Shown: one piece after another, positions 9,649 to 19,046 of the stretch
Layout: every line of letters starts with the position of its first letter
How positions within the stretch are numbered: the stretch's first letter is position 1
Source of the DNA: Rhabdonatronobacter sediminivivens
Lineage (GTDB): Bacteria; Pseudomonadota; Alphaproteobacteria; Rhodobacterales; Rhodobacteraceae
Assembly: GCF_013415485.1 (NCBI RefSeq)
Contig: NZ_JACBXS010000007.1
Location: 86,079-150,078, forward strand
Reading direction: 5' to 3'
DNA: 64,000 nt
Notes under the pieces: model-generated
Database searches by the model: none
What the model was told of the DNA's origin: nothing
The model's input: the letters and a program-made list of their open reading frames with translations, nothing else
Program-made: the position numbers and the translations under genes

Positions 9649-10839
9649 TCACCCCTCCAGCGCCGCCACGCCGGGAAGGGTCTTGCCCTCCATCCATTCC
9701 AGAAACGCGCCGCCTGCGGTCGAGATATAGGTGAACCCCTCTGCCGCGCCCGCCCGGTTCAGCGCCGCCACCGTGTCACCGCCACCTGCCACCGACACCA
9801 GCGATCCCGCAGCGGTCAGCCGCGCGGCTTCGCGCGCGCAGGCATTGGTGGCCGCATCAAAGGGCGTGATCTCAAAAGCCCCCAGCGGGCCGTTCCAGAT
9901 CAGGGTGCGGCATTCGGCCAGCAGCGCGCTGATGGCGGCCACGCTGTCCGGCCCGGCGTCCAGGATCATCGCATCCTGCGGGCATTGATCGGCGGGCAGC
10001 GTCTCATGCGCGGCATTGGCGGCAAATTCACGGGCCACCACAATGTCGCCCGGCAGGTGGATGGTGCAGCCGCTGCCCCGGGCCTGTTGCAGGATGGCGC
10101 GCGCAGTATCGGCCATGTCATGTTCGGCCAGCGACCTGCCCACAGACGCCCCCTGCGCCGCCAGAAACGTGTTTGCCATGCCGCCGCCGATGATCAGGTG
10201 ATCGACCTTGGTGATCAGGTTCGACAGCAGGTCCAGCTTGGTCGAAACCTTGGCCCCGCCGACAACCGCGGCCACGGGGCGCGCGGGCGTGCCCAGTGCA
10301 GCCTGCAGCGCCTTCAGCTCGGCCTCCATCAGCCGCCCGGCACAGGACGGCAACTGCCGCGCGATCCCTTCGGTAGAGGCATGGGCCCGATGAGCGGCCG
10401 AGAAAGCGTCATTCACATAGATATCGCCCAGCGCCGCCATCGAGGCCGCCAGCTCCGGGTCGTTCTTTTCCTCGCCCGGGTGAAAGCGGGTGTTCTCCAG
10501 CAGCAGCACATCGCCCGGGTCCATGTCGATGACCGCGGTCTTGGCCATGGCGCCGATGCAATCGGCAGCATGCGCCACCGGCTGGCCCAGAGCCGATTCG
10601 AGCGCGGGGCACAGCTGCGCCAGCGACATCTCCGCCACCACCTTGCCCTTTGGACGGCCGAAATGGGCCAGCAGCACCACCTTGCCTCCCGCATCGGTAA
10701 TGTGGCGGATGGTGGGGATCACCCGTTCGATCCGCGTTGCATCGGTCACATGCCCGTTCTCCACCGGCACGTTGATATCCACCCGCACCAGCGCCACCTT
10801 GCCGGCGAAATTCATGTCGTCCAGGGTCCTGAATGTCAT
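9649..10839 (-). CDS. pgk: Phosphoglycerate kinase
   Basis: Glycolytic/gluconeogenic enzyme that transfers phosphate between 1,3-bisphosphoglycerate and ADP. The 396-residue protein has [15 protein letters not shown] near the N-terminus, [19 protein letters not shown] and the nucleotide-binding [12 protein letters not shown] near the C-terminus. The start [11 protein letters not shown] at 10839 matches the family; the frame stays open about 20 codons further upstream without support. It is monocistronic here. Confidence 0.97.
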   Translation of the reverse strand: MTFRTLDDMNFAGKVALVRVDINVPVENGHVTDATRIERVIPTIRHITDAGGKVVLLAHFGRPKGKVVAEMSLAQLCPALESALGQPVAHAADCIGAMAKTAVIDMDPGDVLLLENTRFHPGEEKNDPELAASMAALGDIYVNDAFSAAHRAHASTEGIARQLPSCAGRLMEAELKALQAALGTPARPVAAVVGGAKVSTKLDLLSNLITKVDHLIIGGGMANTFLAAQGASVGRSLAEHDMADTARAILQQARGSGCTIHLPGDIVVAREFAANAAHETLPADQCPQDAMILDAGPDSVAAISALLAECRTLIWNGPLGAFEITPFDAATNACAREAARLTAAGSLVSVAGGGDTVAALNRAGAAEGFTYISTAGGAFLEWMEGKTLPGVAALEG

Positions 10840-10914
10840 CTGGGCTGCTCCGTCTGTCTGTTGCCGGTGCTTCTGGCGCAGAAACCGGGCGGGGGTCAAC
10901 GGCGCATGGCCGGA

Positions 10915-11556
10915 TCAGTCCCGAAAGTTCCGGCTGTCACGGATCTGGTCCCAGGCCCAGACGACCTCTTGAAGGCGCTCTTCATCCGACCGGTTGCCCT
11001 TGTTCATGTCTGGATGAAGATCCTTGACCAGGCTCTTGTATTGCTTGCGAATCTCGCTCCGGCTCCAGGTGTCGCGGGCGTCCAAGATCTCCAGCGCGCG
11101 GCGTTCGGTGGGCGGCAGGCGACGGCTGCTGCCGCCATTTGCGCCCGGACGGTTGCCAGGGTTGCGCGTGGCTTTCTCGCCCAGGATCTGATGCGGGTCC
11201 TCTATGCCCAGCCGCTCCCAGGCGCGGCGCTCGTCGTTTTCGCCCATGGGCCGGGTGGCGCGGCCCCAGACCCGTTCCCGCTCCATGGACTCCAGCATCT
11301 CGTCATCGGTCTGCCCGGCAAAGAAGTTCCATTTCAGATTGTATTCGCGCACATGGTCCTTGCAGAACCACAGATATTCATCCAGCGAATCCGGCGATTT
11401 GGGGGCCCGGTACTGGCCGCGCAGCGTGCAGCCCGGATGGTCGCATTGCCGCTGCGAGGTTTCCCACGCGCCCGACATCCCGCGCCGCCCGCGCGACCGC
11501 TTCTTCTTGTCGGCCGAGGCCCGGATATCGAAGTTGAAAGGCGATTTGTTGGTCAT
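10915..11556 (-). CDS. DnaJ-domain protein (J domain at the C-terminus)
   Basis: A 213-residue protein whose C-terminal 60 residues form a J domain with the HPD tripeptide intact (YKSLVKDLHPDMNKG), so it should stimulate an Hsp70 partner. The N-terminal part has a CDHPGC...FCKDH cysteine/histidine pattern that could bind zinc, and a basic KKKRSRGRRG stretch. It lacks the Gly/Phe and zinc-finger layout of true DnaJ. The start at 11556 was chosen over an upstream frame start at 11610. It is divergent from bolA, an arrangement common in Rhodobacteraceae. The client is unknown. Confidence 0.85.
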   Translation of the reverse strand: MTNKSPFNFDIRASADKKKRSRGRRGMSGAWETSQRQCDHPGCTLRGQYRAPKSPDSLDEYLWFCKDHVREYNLKWNFFAGQTDDEMLESMERERVWGRATRPMGENDERRAWERLGIEDPHQILGEKATRNPGNRPGANGGSSRRLPPTERRALEILDARDTWSRSEIRKQYKSLVKDLHPDMNKGNRSDEERLQEVVWAWDQIRDSRNFRD

Positions 11557-11657
11557 GACACTCTGCAACGCGAACGGGTTTGAGGCAGACGCCCCTTGCG
11601 ACTCGGACAAAGCAGTTTAGTTTTTTTCTCAGATGAATGAAGGGGCCACGTAGAAAA

Positions 11658-11915
11658 ATGTTGATCCGTGATCAGATCGAATCCGCGCTGAAGGCGCATT
11701 TCACTCCCGCAGAACTGGAGGTCACCGACGTCAGCGAGGATCATCGCGGCCATTCAGGCTGGCGCGAAGGCGGACAGACCCATTTCGATCTGCGCATCCG
11801 CGCGCCGGAATTCGGCCCCATGTCCAGGCTTGCCCGCCACCGCGCGGTGCATGACGCGCTGGGCCCGGATCTGGTGGGCCGCATCCACGCGCTGTCGATG
11901 GACATAAGCGCCTAG
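11658..11915 (+). CDS. BolA-family protein
   Basis: An 85-residue BolA-like protein with the class II KH-like fold region (VTDVSEDHRGHSGWREGG, THFDLRIRAPEFGPMSRLARHRAVHDAL). BolA proteins bind monothiol glutaredoxins and [2Fe-2S] clusters and act in iron-sulphur handling; which paralogue this is cannot be told. The family start MLIRDQIESAL is the ATG at 11658; an in-frame ATG at 11637 has no ribosome site. Confidence 0.9.
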   Translation: MLIRDQIESALKAHFTPAELEVTDVSEDHRGHSGWREGGQTHFDLRIRAPEFGPMSRLARHRAVHDALGPDLVGRIHALSMDISA

Positions 11916-11928
11916 GCCGCCCTTCGCT

Positions 11929-12426
11929 CTATTCGGCGTCCCTGCGATCGGTTGGCGCGCTGGCGGGGCGGTCCTCGTCCCGGCGCAGCACAAGCCTTGG
12001 GGCCGACCCTTCGGGCATGCGCGAGAGCAATGGCCGTGAAGGCGCCTCCGCGCGGGGCTCGGGCGGGGACTGTTCAGGGGGCGCGGGCAACTCCGGCGCC
12101 CCGGCGCCCGGGTCTTGTGGGGGCTGGACGGCGGGCGGGGCGGGCGCGGGCGGGGCGGTCGGCGCATGTGCCACCTGCGCCGCCAGGGCATCGGCGGTCA
12201 GGCGGCGGAACACCAGCAGGTTGTGATAGACGGTGACCGACCCGGTCAGCCCCTTGCGTTCGGTGCAGGGCAGCACATCCGCCCGCCAGTACTCCCAGCC
12301 CTCCAGCGCCATCTCGTTCATCAGCGCGCTCAGCGCATGGGCATAGCGTTCCGCCGGGTCCTTGACGCCCTTGATCTTGGCGGATTTCGTCGGGGCGGGA
12401 ACGGCCCGGTATTCATATTGCTGCAT
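11929..12426 (-). CDS. DUF4177-like protein with Pro-rich C-terminal tail
   Basis: A 165-residue protein of unknown function. Residues 1-75 (MQQYEYRAVPAP, NEMALEGWEYWRADVLP, HNLLVFRR) look like the small DUF4177 domain. The remaining 90 residues are a low-complexity Ala/Pro/Glu tail. The start ATG at 12426 is preceded by AGGTCAGG. Its stop codon is 14 bases from the convergent bolA stop. Confidence 0.7.
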   Translation of the reverse strand: MQQYEYRAVPAPTKSAKIKGVKDPAERYAHALSALMNEMALEGWEYWRADVLPCTERKGLTGSVTVYHNLLVFRRLTADALAAQVAHAPTAPPAPAPPAVQPPQDPGAGAPELPAPPEQSPPEPRAEAPSRPLLSRMPEGSAPRLVLRRDEDRPASAPTDRRDAE

Positions 12427-12790
12427 CCTGACCTCTGCGCGGGTTGCTTTCACGGGTGATACCCCGCACGCGCAGAAAGGTAAACGCACCCGCGCCCGCA
12501 GATCAGCCGAACCGATGGGTTGCAAGGATATGGGCGGTTTTCAGCCCGGGATCGACACCATCAGGCCGGGCGGGGCGGTCAGCAGGACGGTCAGCACGGG
12601 GGGCAGCAGGACGGTTAGTGCAGGGGGGCGCAGGGCAGGACGCAGGCGCGGCATGGCACGCCTTCACGGGTGGCCGCGACCGGACAGCACCCATCGTCCT
12701 GCCCCGGCACGCGCCTCAAACGCCGCCACCGGCGCAAACCCGCAAGACACCCCGGCCGCACCGTAACGCAATCGCCGCGCCCCGGCGCCC
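12427..12790. other. Intergenic region, no gene seen
   Basis: This 364-bp stretch separates the DUF4177 gene start from the end of the TPR gene. It holds an imperfect 25-bp direct duplication (12579-12603 and 12604-12628, unit near TCAGCAGGACGGTCAGCACG) and frames that are open only because of high GC. No tRNA, clear terminator or conserved protein is visible. Confidence 0.5.
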
Positions 12791-13714
12791 TCACGCCCCG
12801 TCCAGCGCCGCGCGGATACGGTCGCGCAGGGCGGTGGCCTTTTGGTGGTTGTATTGCATATGCGCGGGGTCATAGACCTCCAGCGCCGCCTCGACATGCG
12901 CCAGCGCCGCGCGCAGATGCGGGGCGGGGACGGGGCAGGTTTCTTGCTGGGCGCGCGCGGCCTCGATAATCGCCAGATTCTCCTGCGTCATGGCCCATTG
13001 CACCGGATGATCGGCGCGGGTGTGGACCTCCAGTGCCGCGCGACAGGCGTCGACCGCCTGCCCCAGTAGTGCTGCGGCCACTGGCCCACTGCTGCGGGTG
13101 CCATGCTTCCGAAGCGCATTGCCCAGATTGTTCTGCGTTGTGGCCCAGTTTGCCGGGTGATCGGCGCGGGTGTAGACCTCCAGCGCCGCGCGGTAGGCGT
13201 CAACCGCCTGTCCCAGCAGCGCCGCGCCCTCTGGCCCGCCGGTGCGACTGCCCTGCGCCTGGAGCGCCGCGCCGAGGTTGTTCTGCGTCATGGCCCAGTG
13301 CACCGGGTGATCGGCGCGGGTGCGGACCTCCAGCGCTGCGCGATAGGTCTCGACCGCCTGTCCCAGCAGCGCCGCGCCCTCCGGGCCCTCCTTACGTTCG
13401 GATGTTGAGCGCAAGGTCTCACCGAGGCGGGACAGTACGCGAAAGTATCTGTCAAGGTCACCCTTTTCGCGCGCTTCTGCCGCTTCGTGCCTTAAGTTGA
13501 ATATCGCTTGGGTTTGGTGGTCTAGGGTTGCTTGCGAAAAGACGGCTCCCTTTAGGTCCCAAGCAGCGATGGGTTGCCCACGCAAATCTGCGTCGCGGAA
13601 GTTGGCGCCTCGGTAGAATGTGACTGGTTCTTCGCCAGCGATCGCTGCCAGCTCGGAAAGATCGTCGGTATCTGCGGTAAGGACCGTGATCAACTTGTCC
13701 TGCCACTCACCCAT
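12791..13714 (-). CDS. Pentapeptide/TPR-repeat protein of unknown function
   Basis: A 307-residue protein without signal peptide. Residues about 30-60 have a short pentapeptide-like stretch (YRGANFRDADLRGQPIAAWDLKGAVF). Residues about 105-260 are three 50-residue TPR-type repeats with the consensus ALLGQAVDAYRAALEVYTR then DHPxxWAMTQNNLGxAL. At DNA level the period is exactly 150 bp. This style of TPR is common in multi-domain signalling or effector proteins of proteobacteria and cyanobacteria, but no effector domain is present here. The ATG overlaps the stop of the upstream gene as TAATG, so the two are translationally coupled. The 5' third is visibly more A/T-rich than its neighbours. Confidence 0.75.
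   Translation of the reverse strand: MGEWQDKLITVLTADTDDLSELAAIAGEEPVTFYRGANFRDADLRGQPIAAWDLKGAVFSQATLDHQTQAIFNLRHEAAEAREKGDLDRYFRVLSRLGETLRSTSERKEGPEGAALLGQAVETYRAALEVRTRADHPVHWAMTQNNLGAALQAQGSRTGGPEGAALLGQAVDAYRAALEVYTRADHPANWATTQNNLGNALRKHGTRSSGPVAAALLGQAVDACRAALEVHTRADHPVQWAMTQENLAIIEAARAQQETCPVPAPHLRAALAHVEAALEVYDPAHMQYNHQKATALRDRIRAALDGA
12985..13395 (-). repeat. Three tandem 150-bp repeats inside the TPR gene
   Basis: Corresponding points of the repeat fall at 12991, 13141 and 13291, giving an exact 150-bp period. Copies differ at scattered positions. They encode 50-residue TPR units, so the frame is preserved. Confidence 0.85.
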
Positions 13715-14535
13715 TAATCTTGCTCCATGACGACCATATCCGCTACCATGACCACCGAGTCTTTGTTTGAAAGGTCCGGGGCTGTCAGGAAACCCTTGCG
13801 TTCAATTGCACGCTTTATGACCTGTTCTGCAGCGGCGATATGGCGGGCGCGATGGGCGCTCATGCGCAGTTTTTCAGTGATCGCGGGATGTTTGGGTTCA
13901 AGATCAAGGATTTCAATGTCCTCACGGCGACATCTGATTACGATCTTCATTGATGGCTTGTTGCCTTCACTGTTCCGTTCTTGCGCCCGCTTTACTGTCA
14001 GCCGCGGTTCCGCACCGGCGTCCCAAGGTGCTCCGTCCATCGGTTGTCCGTCGCTGCTGGAAATGGTCCATCCATAGCGCTCTTGTTCTTTGAAATGCTG
14101 GACCAAGAACCGTCCTACACTCCGGCGTGTGCTGCTTTGGGTGCGGAGTGCGGCACGGGTTTCTGCGTTCGCATCTGCGCCCAAAGAGAGACCTTGGTTC
14201 ACCTTGGCTGCGACCGACGCTGCTGCTTTCGCAGAAGCCTCGGTTTCACGAGTTGTCTCTATCTCAGTGCAATCAGAAACAACTGTGCGAGCGATGGACT
14301 CCCGCCGGATCGTCAGGGGCTCGTTTTCAGGCACATTCAAGAGAATCTGAGCACGTTTCAGGCGGATGCGGAAACTCACCTTGTCCGCAGGATCAGCCCC
14401 GAATGACGCTTCCTGAAACACGACGTCGACGTGCACAGTTGCGTGGTTGTTATCCTCAAACTCGCCAATCCAGCCATCGAGCGAAACGACACTGGCGAGC
14501 GTGCGAAGATTATTCGTGCCTGATGGCGCGGACAT
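13714..14535 (-). CDS. Protein of unknown function, partner of TPR protein
   Basis: I do not recognise this 273-residue protein. It starts MSAPSGTNNLRTLASVVS after a GGGG ribosome site. Residues 20-90 look beta-rich (DGWIGEFEDNNHATVHVDVVF, KVSFRIRLKRAQILLNV). A central Ala-rich segment (about 105-140) is probably helical, and the C-terminus is again mixed (MKIVIRCRREDIEILDLEPKHP). No signal peptide, membrane segment or catalytic motif stands out. Base composition is visibly lower in G+C than the flanking genes, which suggests acquisition. It overlaps the TPR gene by one base and is the first gene of that pair. Confidence 0.7.
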   Translation of the reverse strand: MSAPSGTNNLRTLASVVSLDGWIGEFEDNNHATVHVDVVFQEASFGADPADKVSFRIRLKRAQILLNVPENEPLTIRRESIARTVVSDCTEIETTRETEASAKAAASVAAKVNQGLSLGADANAETRAALRTQSSTRRSVGRFLVQHFKEQERYGWTISSSDGQPMDGAPWDAGAEPRLTVKRAQERNSEGNKPSMKIVIRCRREDIEILDLEPKHPAITEKLRMSAHRARHIAAAEQVIKRAIERKGFLTAPDLSNKDSVVMVADMVVMEQD

Positions 14536-14595
14536 TGTGACCCCACTTCACGGGTTAAAAGCGTAGCCGCGCCGGGGCAGGGGGTCAATCGTGGC

Positions 14596-16110
14596 TCAGA
14601 GGCCCAGCCGGGCCGTGACGATCTCGTTCACCGCCTTGGGGTTGGCCTTGCCGCCGGTGGCCTTCATCACCTGGCCCACGAACCAGCCGGCCAGCTTGGG
14701 GTTGGCCTTGGCCTTTTCCACCTGCGCGGGGTTGGCGGCGATGATCTCGTCCACGGCCTGTTCGATGGCGCCGGTGTCGGTGACCTGTTTCATGCCGCGG
14801 TCCTCGACAATCGCCGCCGGGTCGCCGCCTTCGGTATAGACGATCTCGAACAGGTCCTTGGCGATCTTGCCCGAGATGTCGCCCGCGCGGATCAGCTTGA
14901 TGATGCCCGCCAACTGGCCCGCCGAAACGGGGCTGTCGGTGATGTCGTGGCCTTCCTTCTTCAGCCGCCCGAAAAGCTCGTTGATGACCCAGTTCGCGGC
15001 CAGCTTGCCGTCCCCGGCCTCGGCCGCGACGGCCTCGAAATAGGCGGCGTTGGCCACATCGGCGGTCAGCACGGAGGCGTCATAATCGGTCAGGCCGAAG
15101 TCCCCCATGAAGCGCGCCTTCTTGGCGTCGGGCAACTCGGGCAGCGAGGCGGCGATCCCGTCCACCCAGTCCTGTTCGATTTCCAGCGGCAGCAGGTCGG
15201 GGCAGGGGAAGTAGCGGTAGTCATGCGCCTCTTCCTTGGAGCGCATGGAGCGCGTCTCGCCCTTGTCGGGGTCAAAGAGCCGCGTTTCCTGCACCACCGC
15301 GCCGCCGTCTTCCAGAATGGCGATCTGGCGGCGGGCCTCATACTCGATCGCCGCCTGGATAAAACGCATGGAGTTCATGTTCTTGATCTCGCAGCGCGTG
15401 CCCAGATGGCCGAAATCCTGGGTCTCCTGATAGCGTTCGTAATCGCCGGGGCGGCAGACGCTGACATTCACATCCGCCCGCAGGTTGCCGTTCTGCATGT
15501 TGCCATCACAGGTGCCCAGATAGCGCAGGATCTGGCGCAGCTTGGTGACATAGGCGGCCGCTTCCTCCGGTCCGCGGATATCGGGGCGCGAGACGATCTC
15601 CATCAGCGCGACGCCCGTGCGGTTGAGGTCCACGAAAGACATGGTCGGATCCATGTCATGGATGGATTTGCCCGCGTCCTGTTCGACATGGATACGTTCG
15701 ATCCGCACGCGGCGGCCCACGCCCGCGCCCATGTCCACGATCACCTCACCCTCGCCCACAAGCGGATGATACAGCTGGGAAATCTGATAGCCCTGCGGCA
15801 GGTCGGGGTAAAAGTAGTTCTTGCGGTCAAAGGCACTGACCAGGTTGATCTGCGCCTTCAGCCCCAGCCCGGTGCGCACCGCCTGTTCGATGCAGAATTC
15901 ATTGACCACCGGCAGCATCCCCGGCATGGCGGCGTCAACAAAGCTGACGTTGGAATTCGGCTCGGCGCCGAACTGGGTCGAAGCGCCTGAAAACAGCTTC
16001 GCGCGTGAGGCGACCTGCGCATGGATCTCCATCCCGATCACCAGTTCCCAATCGCCGGTGGCCCCGGCGATCACCTTCGGCTTGGGAGATTCGAAACTCA
16101 GATCCAGCAT
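14596..16110 (-). CDS. gatB: Asp-tRNA(Asn)/Glu-tRNA(Gln) amidotransferase subunit B
   Basis: GatB activates mischarged Glu-tRNA(Gln) or Asp-tRNA(Asn) and passes it to GatA for amidation. The 504-residue protein begins the conserved core at [13 protein letters not shown] and has [33 protein letters not shown] and [12 protein letters not shown]. The C-terminal YqeY-like helical domain ends [19 protein letters not shown]. The start at 16110 has AAGGAC upstream and matches the family; the frame extends further without support. gatA and gatC are not in the window. Confidence 0.97.
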   Translation of the reverse strand: MLDLSFESPKPKVIAGATGDWELVIGMEIHAQVASRAKLFSGASTQFGAEPNSNVSFVDAAMPGMLPVVNEFCIEQAVRTGLGLKAQINLVSAFDRKNYFYPDLPQGYQISQLYHPLVGEGEVIVDMGAGVGRRVRIERIHVEQDAGKSIHDMDPTMSFVDLNRTGVALMEIVSRPDIRGPEEAAAYVTKLRQILRYLGTCDGNMQNGNLRADVNVSVCRPGDYERYQETQDFGHLGTRCEIKNMNSMRFIQAAIEYEARRQIAILEDGGAVVQETRLFDPDKGETRSMRSKEEAHDYRYFPCPDLLPLEIEQDWVDGIAASLPELPDAKKARFMGDFGLTDYDASVLTADVANAAYFEAVAAEAGDGKLAANWVINELFGRLKKEGHDITDSPVSAGQLAGIIKLIRAGDISGKIAKDLFEIVYTEGGDPAAIVEDRGMKQVTDTGAIEQAVDEIIAANPAQVEKAKANPKLAGWFVGQVMKATGGKANPKAVNEIVTARLGL

Positions 16111-16307
16111 GGCGCATGTCCTTCCTGCAAGGTTCCCGCCTATTAGAGCATCCGGTCCCCCCATGAAAACCGTTTTCTGCAAGGGCAGATCGGCGATCCG
16201 CCGCCGATGATGCGCTGCAGTGCGGCAAGGGCGCTTGCGCGGGGGGGCGATGAGCGGCAAAGCAACCGGGCCACCTGCATCAGGGTGGTGCCACATGAAG
16301 CAAACAC

Positions 16308-16916
16308 ATGCCCGTTCTGCCTGTCCTTCGCGGCCTGTGCCTTGGCCTGGTCATTGCATTGCCCGCCTGCACCCTGAGCGCGCCGCCCCCCGAACCTGAA
16401 GCACCCGAGTTCAGCACCCGCTGGGACCACCGCCCCGAGGCCGATCTCTGGACCGCTGCCAAGTTCGACGCTCTGGGCCGTGAGGCCAATGCCCTGGTCC
16501 GCACCGTCCCGCGCGACATTGACGCTTTCTGCCCGGGCTATGTCGAGGCCGATACCGCCGCGCGCAAGGCCTTCTGGACGGCGCTGTTTTCGGGGCTGGC
16601 GCGCTATGAAAGCGGCTGGCGCCCCGAGGCCGCCGGCGCTGGCGGGCGCTACCAGGGCTTGCTGCAGATATCGCCTGCCACCGCACGGCACCACCGCTGC
16701 GATCTGTCAGCCCCGCGCGGGCTTTATGACGGCGCCACCAACCTGCGCTGCGCGGCCCGGATCGCCGCCAATTCGGTCGCCCGAGACGGCGTTGTGACCG
16801 GAGGGCCCGGCGCCTGGGGCGGCGTGGCCCGCGACTGGCCGCCCATGCGCAACGGGGACAAACGCAGCGATATCGCCGGCTTTACCCGCAGCCTGCCGGT
16901 CTGCCAGACCTCATGA
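16308..16916 (+). CDS. Putative lipoprotein with lytic-transglycosylase-like domain
   Basis: A 202-residue exported protein. The N-terminus is a lipoprotein signal with lipobox LPAC near residue 21. The body carries an SLT-type lysozyme-like core: [12 protein letters not shown], with the probable catalytic Glu, then [14 protein letters not shown]. It would cleave peptidoglycan glycan strands from the outer-membrane side. No strong ribosome site is visible before the ATG. It is divergent from gatB. Confidence 0.8.
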   Translation: MPVLPVLRGLCLGLVIALPACTLSAPPPEPEAPEFSTRWDHRPEADLWTAAKFDALGREANALVRTVPRDIDAFCPGYVEADTAARKAFWTALFSGLARYESGWRPEAAGAGGRYQGLLQISPATARHHRCDLSAPRGLYDGATNLRCAARIAANSVARDGVVTGGPGAWGGVARDWPPMRNGDKRSDIAGFTRSLPVCQTS

Positions 16917-16928
16917 CCAACCCCCGCA

Positions 16929-16966
16929 CGGCGCCCCTTGCGCGGGGCGCCGCGTTGGATTAAACC
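16929..16966 (+). promoter_or_regulatory. Putative tRNA-Cys promoter overlapping a GC hairpin
   Basis: TTGCGC (16938-16943) and TAAACC (16961-16966) are 17 bases apart and lie just before tRNA-Cys. The same stretch holds a 9-bp stem (CGGCGCCCC / GGGGCGCCG, 16929-16952) that could end the upstream gene, though it lacks a T run. Confidence 0.4.
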
Positions 16967-16986
16967 CCGGAACACCACAGACGGCA

Positions 16987-17060
16987 GGCGAGTTGGCGGA
17001 GTGGTGACGCAGCGGATTGCAAATCCGTGTACACCGGTTCGATTCCGGTACTCGCCTCCA
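16987..17060 (+). tRNA. tRNA-Cys (anticodon GCA)
   Basis: The acceptor stem GGCGAGT pairs with ACTCGCC, followed by T and encoded CCA. The anticodon stem-loop GGATTGCAAATCC gives GCA (Cys), and the T-loop GGTTCGATTCC is canonical. Length is 74 nt with CCA. Confidence 0.96.
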
Positions 17061-17105
17061 AATATCCCACCGCCGATACCCGATCCGGAATGCCTGCTCG
17101 CTGCT

Positions 17106-17441
17106 TCAGGCCAAAGCGGGGTCGTCCAGCAGATGGCGGCCGCGGGGGTCTTCGACCTCGATCACCCACAGATCCGGGTCGGTGTTGCGCTGGCGGGTGA
17201 TGCTGGCGTCGATCTCGGCCTCGGGCGCGGTGGTCTGGCGGTGCCAGACCCGCGCGCCGGTTTCCAGATCGAAGCTGCGCGCCCAGAGCTGCGCGGTCCC
17301 GTCCATCAGCGCCAGCTTCACCAGCACCGCGCCCGCCGTGTCATCCCCGCGGGCGGCGACATAGGCGGCAATCCCCTCCATCTGCAGCCGCCGCAGATAG
17401 GCGCCGACCCAGATCCCCGAGGCCAGCCGCGCCCCGCTCAT
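17106..17441 (-). CDS. DUF1491 family protein
   Basis: A 111-residue protein with the DUF1491 pattern (ARLASGIWVGAYLRRLQMEGI, DLWVIEVEDPRGRHLL), a family of unknown function confined mainly to Alphaproteobacteria. Its ATG overlaps the era stop by 4 bases (ATGA), making it the last gene of the lepB-rnc-era operon. Confidence 0.85.
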   Translation of the reverse strand: MSGARLASGIWVGAYLRRLQMEGIAAYVAARGDDTAGAVLVKLALMDGTAQLWARSFDLETGARVWHRQTTAPEAEIDASITRQRNTDPDLWVIEVEDPRGRHLLDDPALA

Positions 17442-18364
17442 GCGTTGCCGTCGCGGAAATCCAGACCCATTTCGGAGTAGCGCTCGGCTTCATCCTGCCA
17501 GTTTTCACGCACCTTCACCTGCAGGAACAGATGCACGGTGCGGCCCAGGAATTCGGCGATCTCGGCGCGGGCGGCCTGGCTGATGGCCTTGATGGTCTCG
17601 CCCTTGTGGCCCAGCACGATCCCCTTGTGCCCGTCACGGGCCACGTAGATGATCTGGTCAATCCGCACGGAGCCATCCTTGCGGTCCTCCCAGCTTTCGG
17701 TTTCCACGGTCAGTTGGTAGGGCAGTTCCTCATGCAGGCGCAGGGTCAGCTTTTCGCGCGTCATTTCGGCGGCGATCATGCGCATGGGCAGGTCGGCGAT
17801 CTGGTCTTCGGGGTAAAGCCAGGGGCCTTCGGGCAGGGTTTCGGCCAGCCAGGCGCGCAGATCGGCGACCCCGTGGCCCTTCTCGGCCGAGATCATGAAG
17901 GTCTGGGCGAACGGGTAGGCGTCATTCAGGGTTTTGGTCAGGGCCAGCAGCGCGTCGGCCTTGACGCGGTCAATCTTGTTGATGGCCAGCGCCACGGTCT
18001 GACCCCTGGAAACGCGGTCATGCAGGGCATCGAGGATGGCGCGCACGCCATCGGTCAGGCCGCGATGCGCCTCGACCAGCAGCACCACGACATCGGCATC
18101 GGCGGCCCCGCCCCAGGCGGCGGCGACCATGGCGCGGTCCAGCCGGCGGCGGGGACGGAACAGGCCGGGCGTGTCCACGAAGACGATCTGTGCGGGCCCT
18201 TCGATGGCCACGCCGCGGATGCGCGCGCGGGTGGTCTGGACCTTGTGGGTGACAATGGACACCTTGGCGCCGACCATGCGGTTGAGCAGGGTGGATTTCC
18301 CGGCATTGGGCTCGCCGATCAGGGCGACAAAACCGGCGCGGGTGGTCGGGTCGGGGTCAGTCAT
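17438..18364 (-). CDS. era: GTPase Era
   Basis: Era is a GTPase that binds 16S rRNA and helps 30S maturation. The 308-residue protein has G1 [10 protein letters not shown]3 DTPGLF and G4 NKID, then a C-terminal KH domain ([23 protein letters not shown]). The start was set at 18364: ATGACTGA overlaps the rnc stop and a GGAGG lies 6 bases before it. An ATG two codons upstream (18370) is less well placed. Confidence 0.97.
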   Translation of the reverse strand: MTDPDPTTRAGFVALIGEPNAGKSTLLNRMVGAKVSIVTHKVQTTRARIRGVAIEGPAQIVFVDTPGLFRPRRRLDRAMVAAAWGGAADADVVVLLVEAHRGLTDGVRAILDALHDRVSRGQTVALAINKIDRVKADALLALTKTLNDAYPFAQTFMISAEKGHGVADLRAWLAETLPEGPWLYPEDQIADLPMRMIAAEMTREKLTLRLHEELPYQLTVETESWEDRKDGSVRIDQIIYVARDGHKGIVLGHKGETIKAISQAARAEIAEFLGRTVHLFLQVKVRENWQDEAERYSEMGLDFRDGNA

Positions 18365-19046
18365 TGGCATCCTCCAGCCGGCGCAACAGGGTGGTGGCGG
18401 CGGCTTGTTCCGCCTGACGCTTGGCGCTGGCGCTGGCGCTGGCGGCCTGGCCGCTGGCCAGGCGCACCTCGATTGTAAAGACCGGCGCGTGGTCAGGCCC
18501 ATCGCGTCCGGTTTCGGTATAGACCGGCGGGGTCTGGCCGCGGGCCTGGGCCCATTCCTGCAGCGCGGTCTTGGCATCGCGCAGGTCGGTGTCGGAGCGC
18601 TTCAGCCGCGTCCCCCACAGCCGCAGGACCAGCGCGCGGGCGGTGTCAAAACCCGCGTCCAGATAGACGGCGGCGATCACGGCTTCCAGCGCGTCGGCCA
18701 GGATCGCCTCCTTGCGCCGCCCGCCCGAGAGCATCTCGGACCGGCCAAGGCGCAGGGCGTTGCCCAGGCCGCAATCGCGGGCGACCTCGGCGCAGGTTTC
18801 CTTGCGCACCAGGGCGTTGTAGCGCCGCGCCAGGGTGCCTTCGCGTGCGGCGGGGTCGGCGGCGTGCAGCGCCTCGGCCATCACCAGGCCCAGCACCCGG
18901 TCGCCCAGGAATTCGAGCCGCTGGTTGTCAAGCCGCGCGGGCGTGGCGATGGAGGCATGGGTCAGCGCCTGGCGCAGCAGGTCCGGCCGGGCGAAGCGGT
19001 GGCCGATCCGCGCGCAGAACGCCTCAAGCTCGGTCGAAAGCCTCAC
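18357..19046 (-). CDS. rnc: Ribonuclease III
   Basis: Double-strand-specific endoribonuclease for rRNA and mRNA processing. The 229-residue protein has the catalytic signature [20 protein letters not shown] and a C-terminal dsRNA-binding domain ([18 protein letters not shown]). It overlaps lepB upstream by 4 bases and era downstream by 8, the normal alphaproteobacterial order. Confidence 0.97.
   Translation of the reverse strand: MRLSTELEAFCARIGHRFARPDLLRQALTHASIATPARLDNQRLEFLGDRVLGLVMAEALHAADPAAREGTLARRYNALVRKETCAEVARDCGLGNALRLGRSEMLSGGRRKEAILADALEAVIAAVYLDAGFDTARALVLRLWGTRLKRSDTDLRDAKTALQEWAQARGQTPPVYTETGRDGPDHAPVFTIEVRLASGQAASASASAKRQAEQAAATTLLRRLEDAND

Noticed and set aside
12362..12766. 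A 134-codon plus-strand frame upstream of the DUF4177 gene
   Set aside because: It overlaps the DUF4177 gene antisense and its translation is Gly/Arg/Ser repeats created by the imperfect DNA duplication.
12985..13395. Repeat array considered as CRISPR-like
   Set aside because: The period is 150 bp, the units are contiguous and encode TPRs in frame, and there are no short palindromic repeats with unique spacers.
17061..17080. AAATATCCC after tRNA-Cys as a further copy of the bipartite 3' element
   Set aside because: Only the AAATA part matches; the CTCCGGGG block and the GGGGCAGCGCCCC hairpin are missing.
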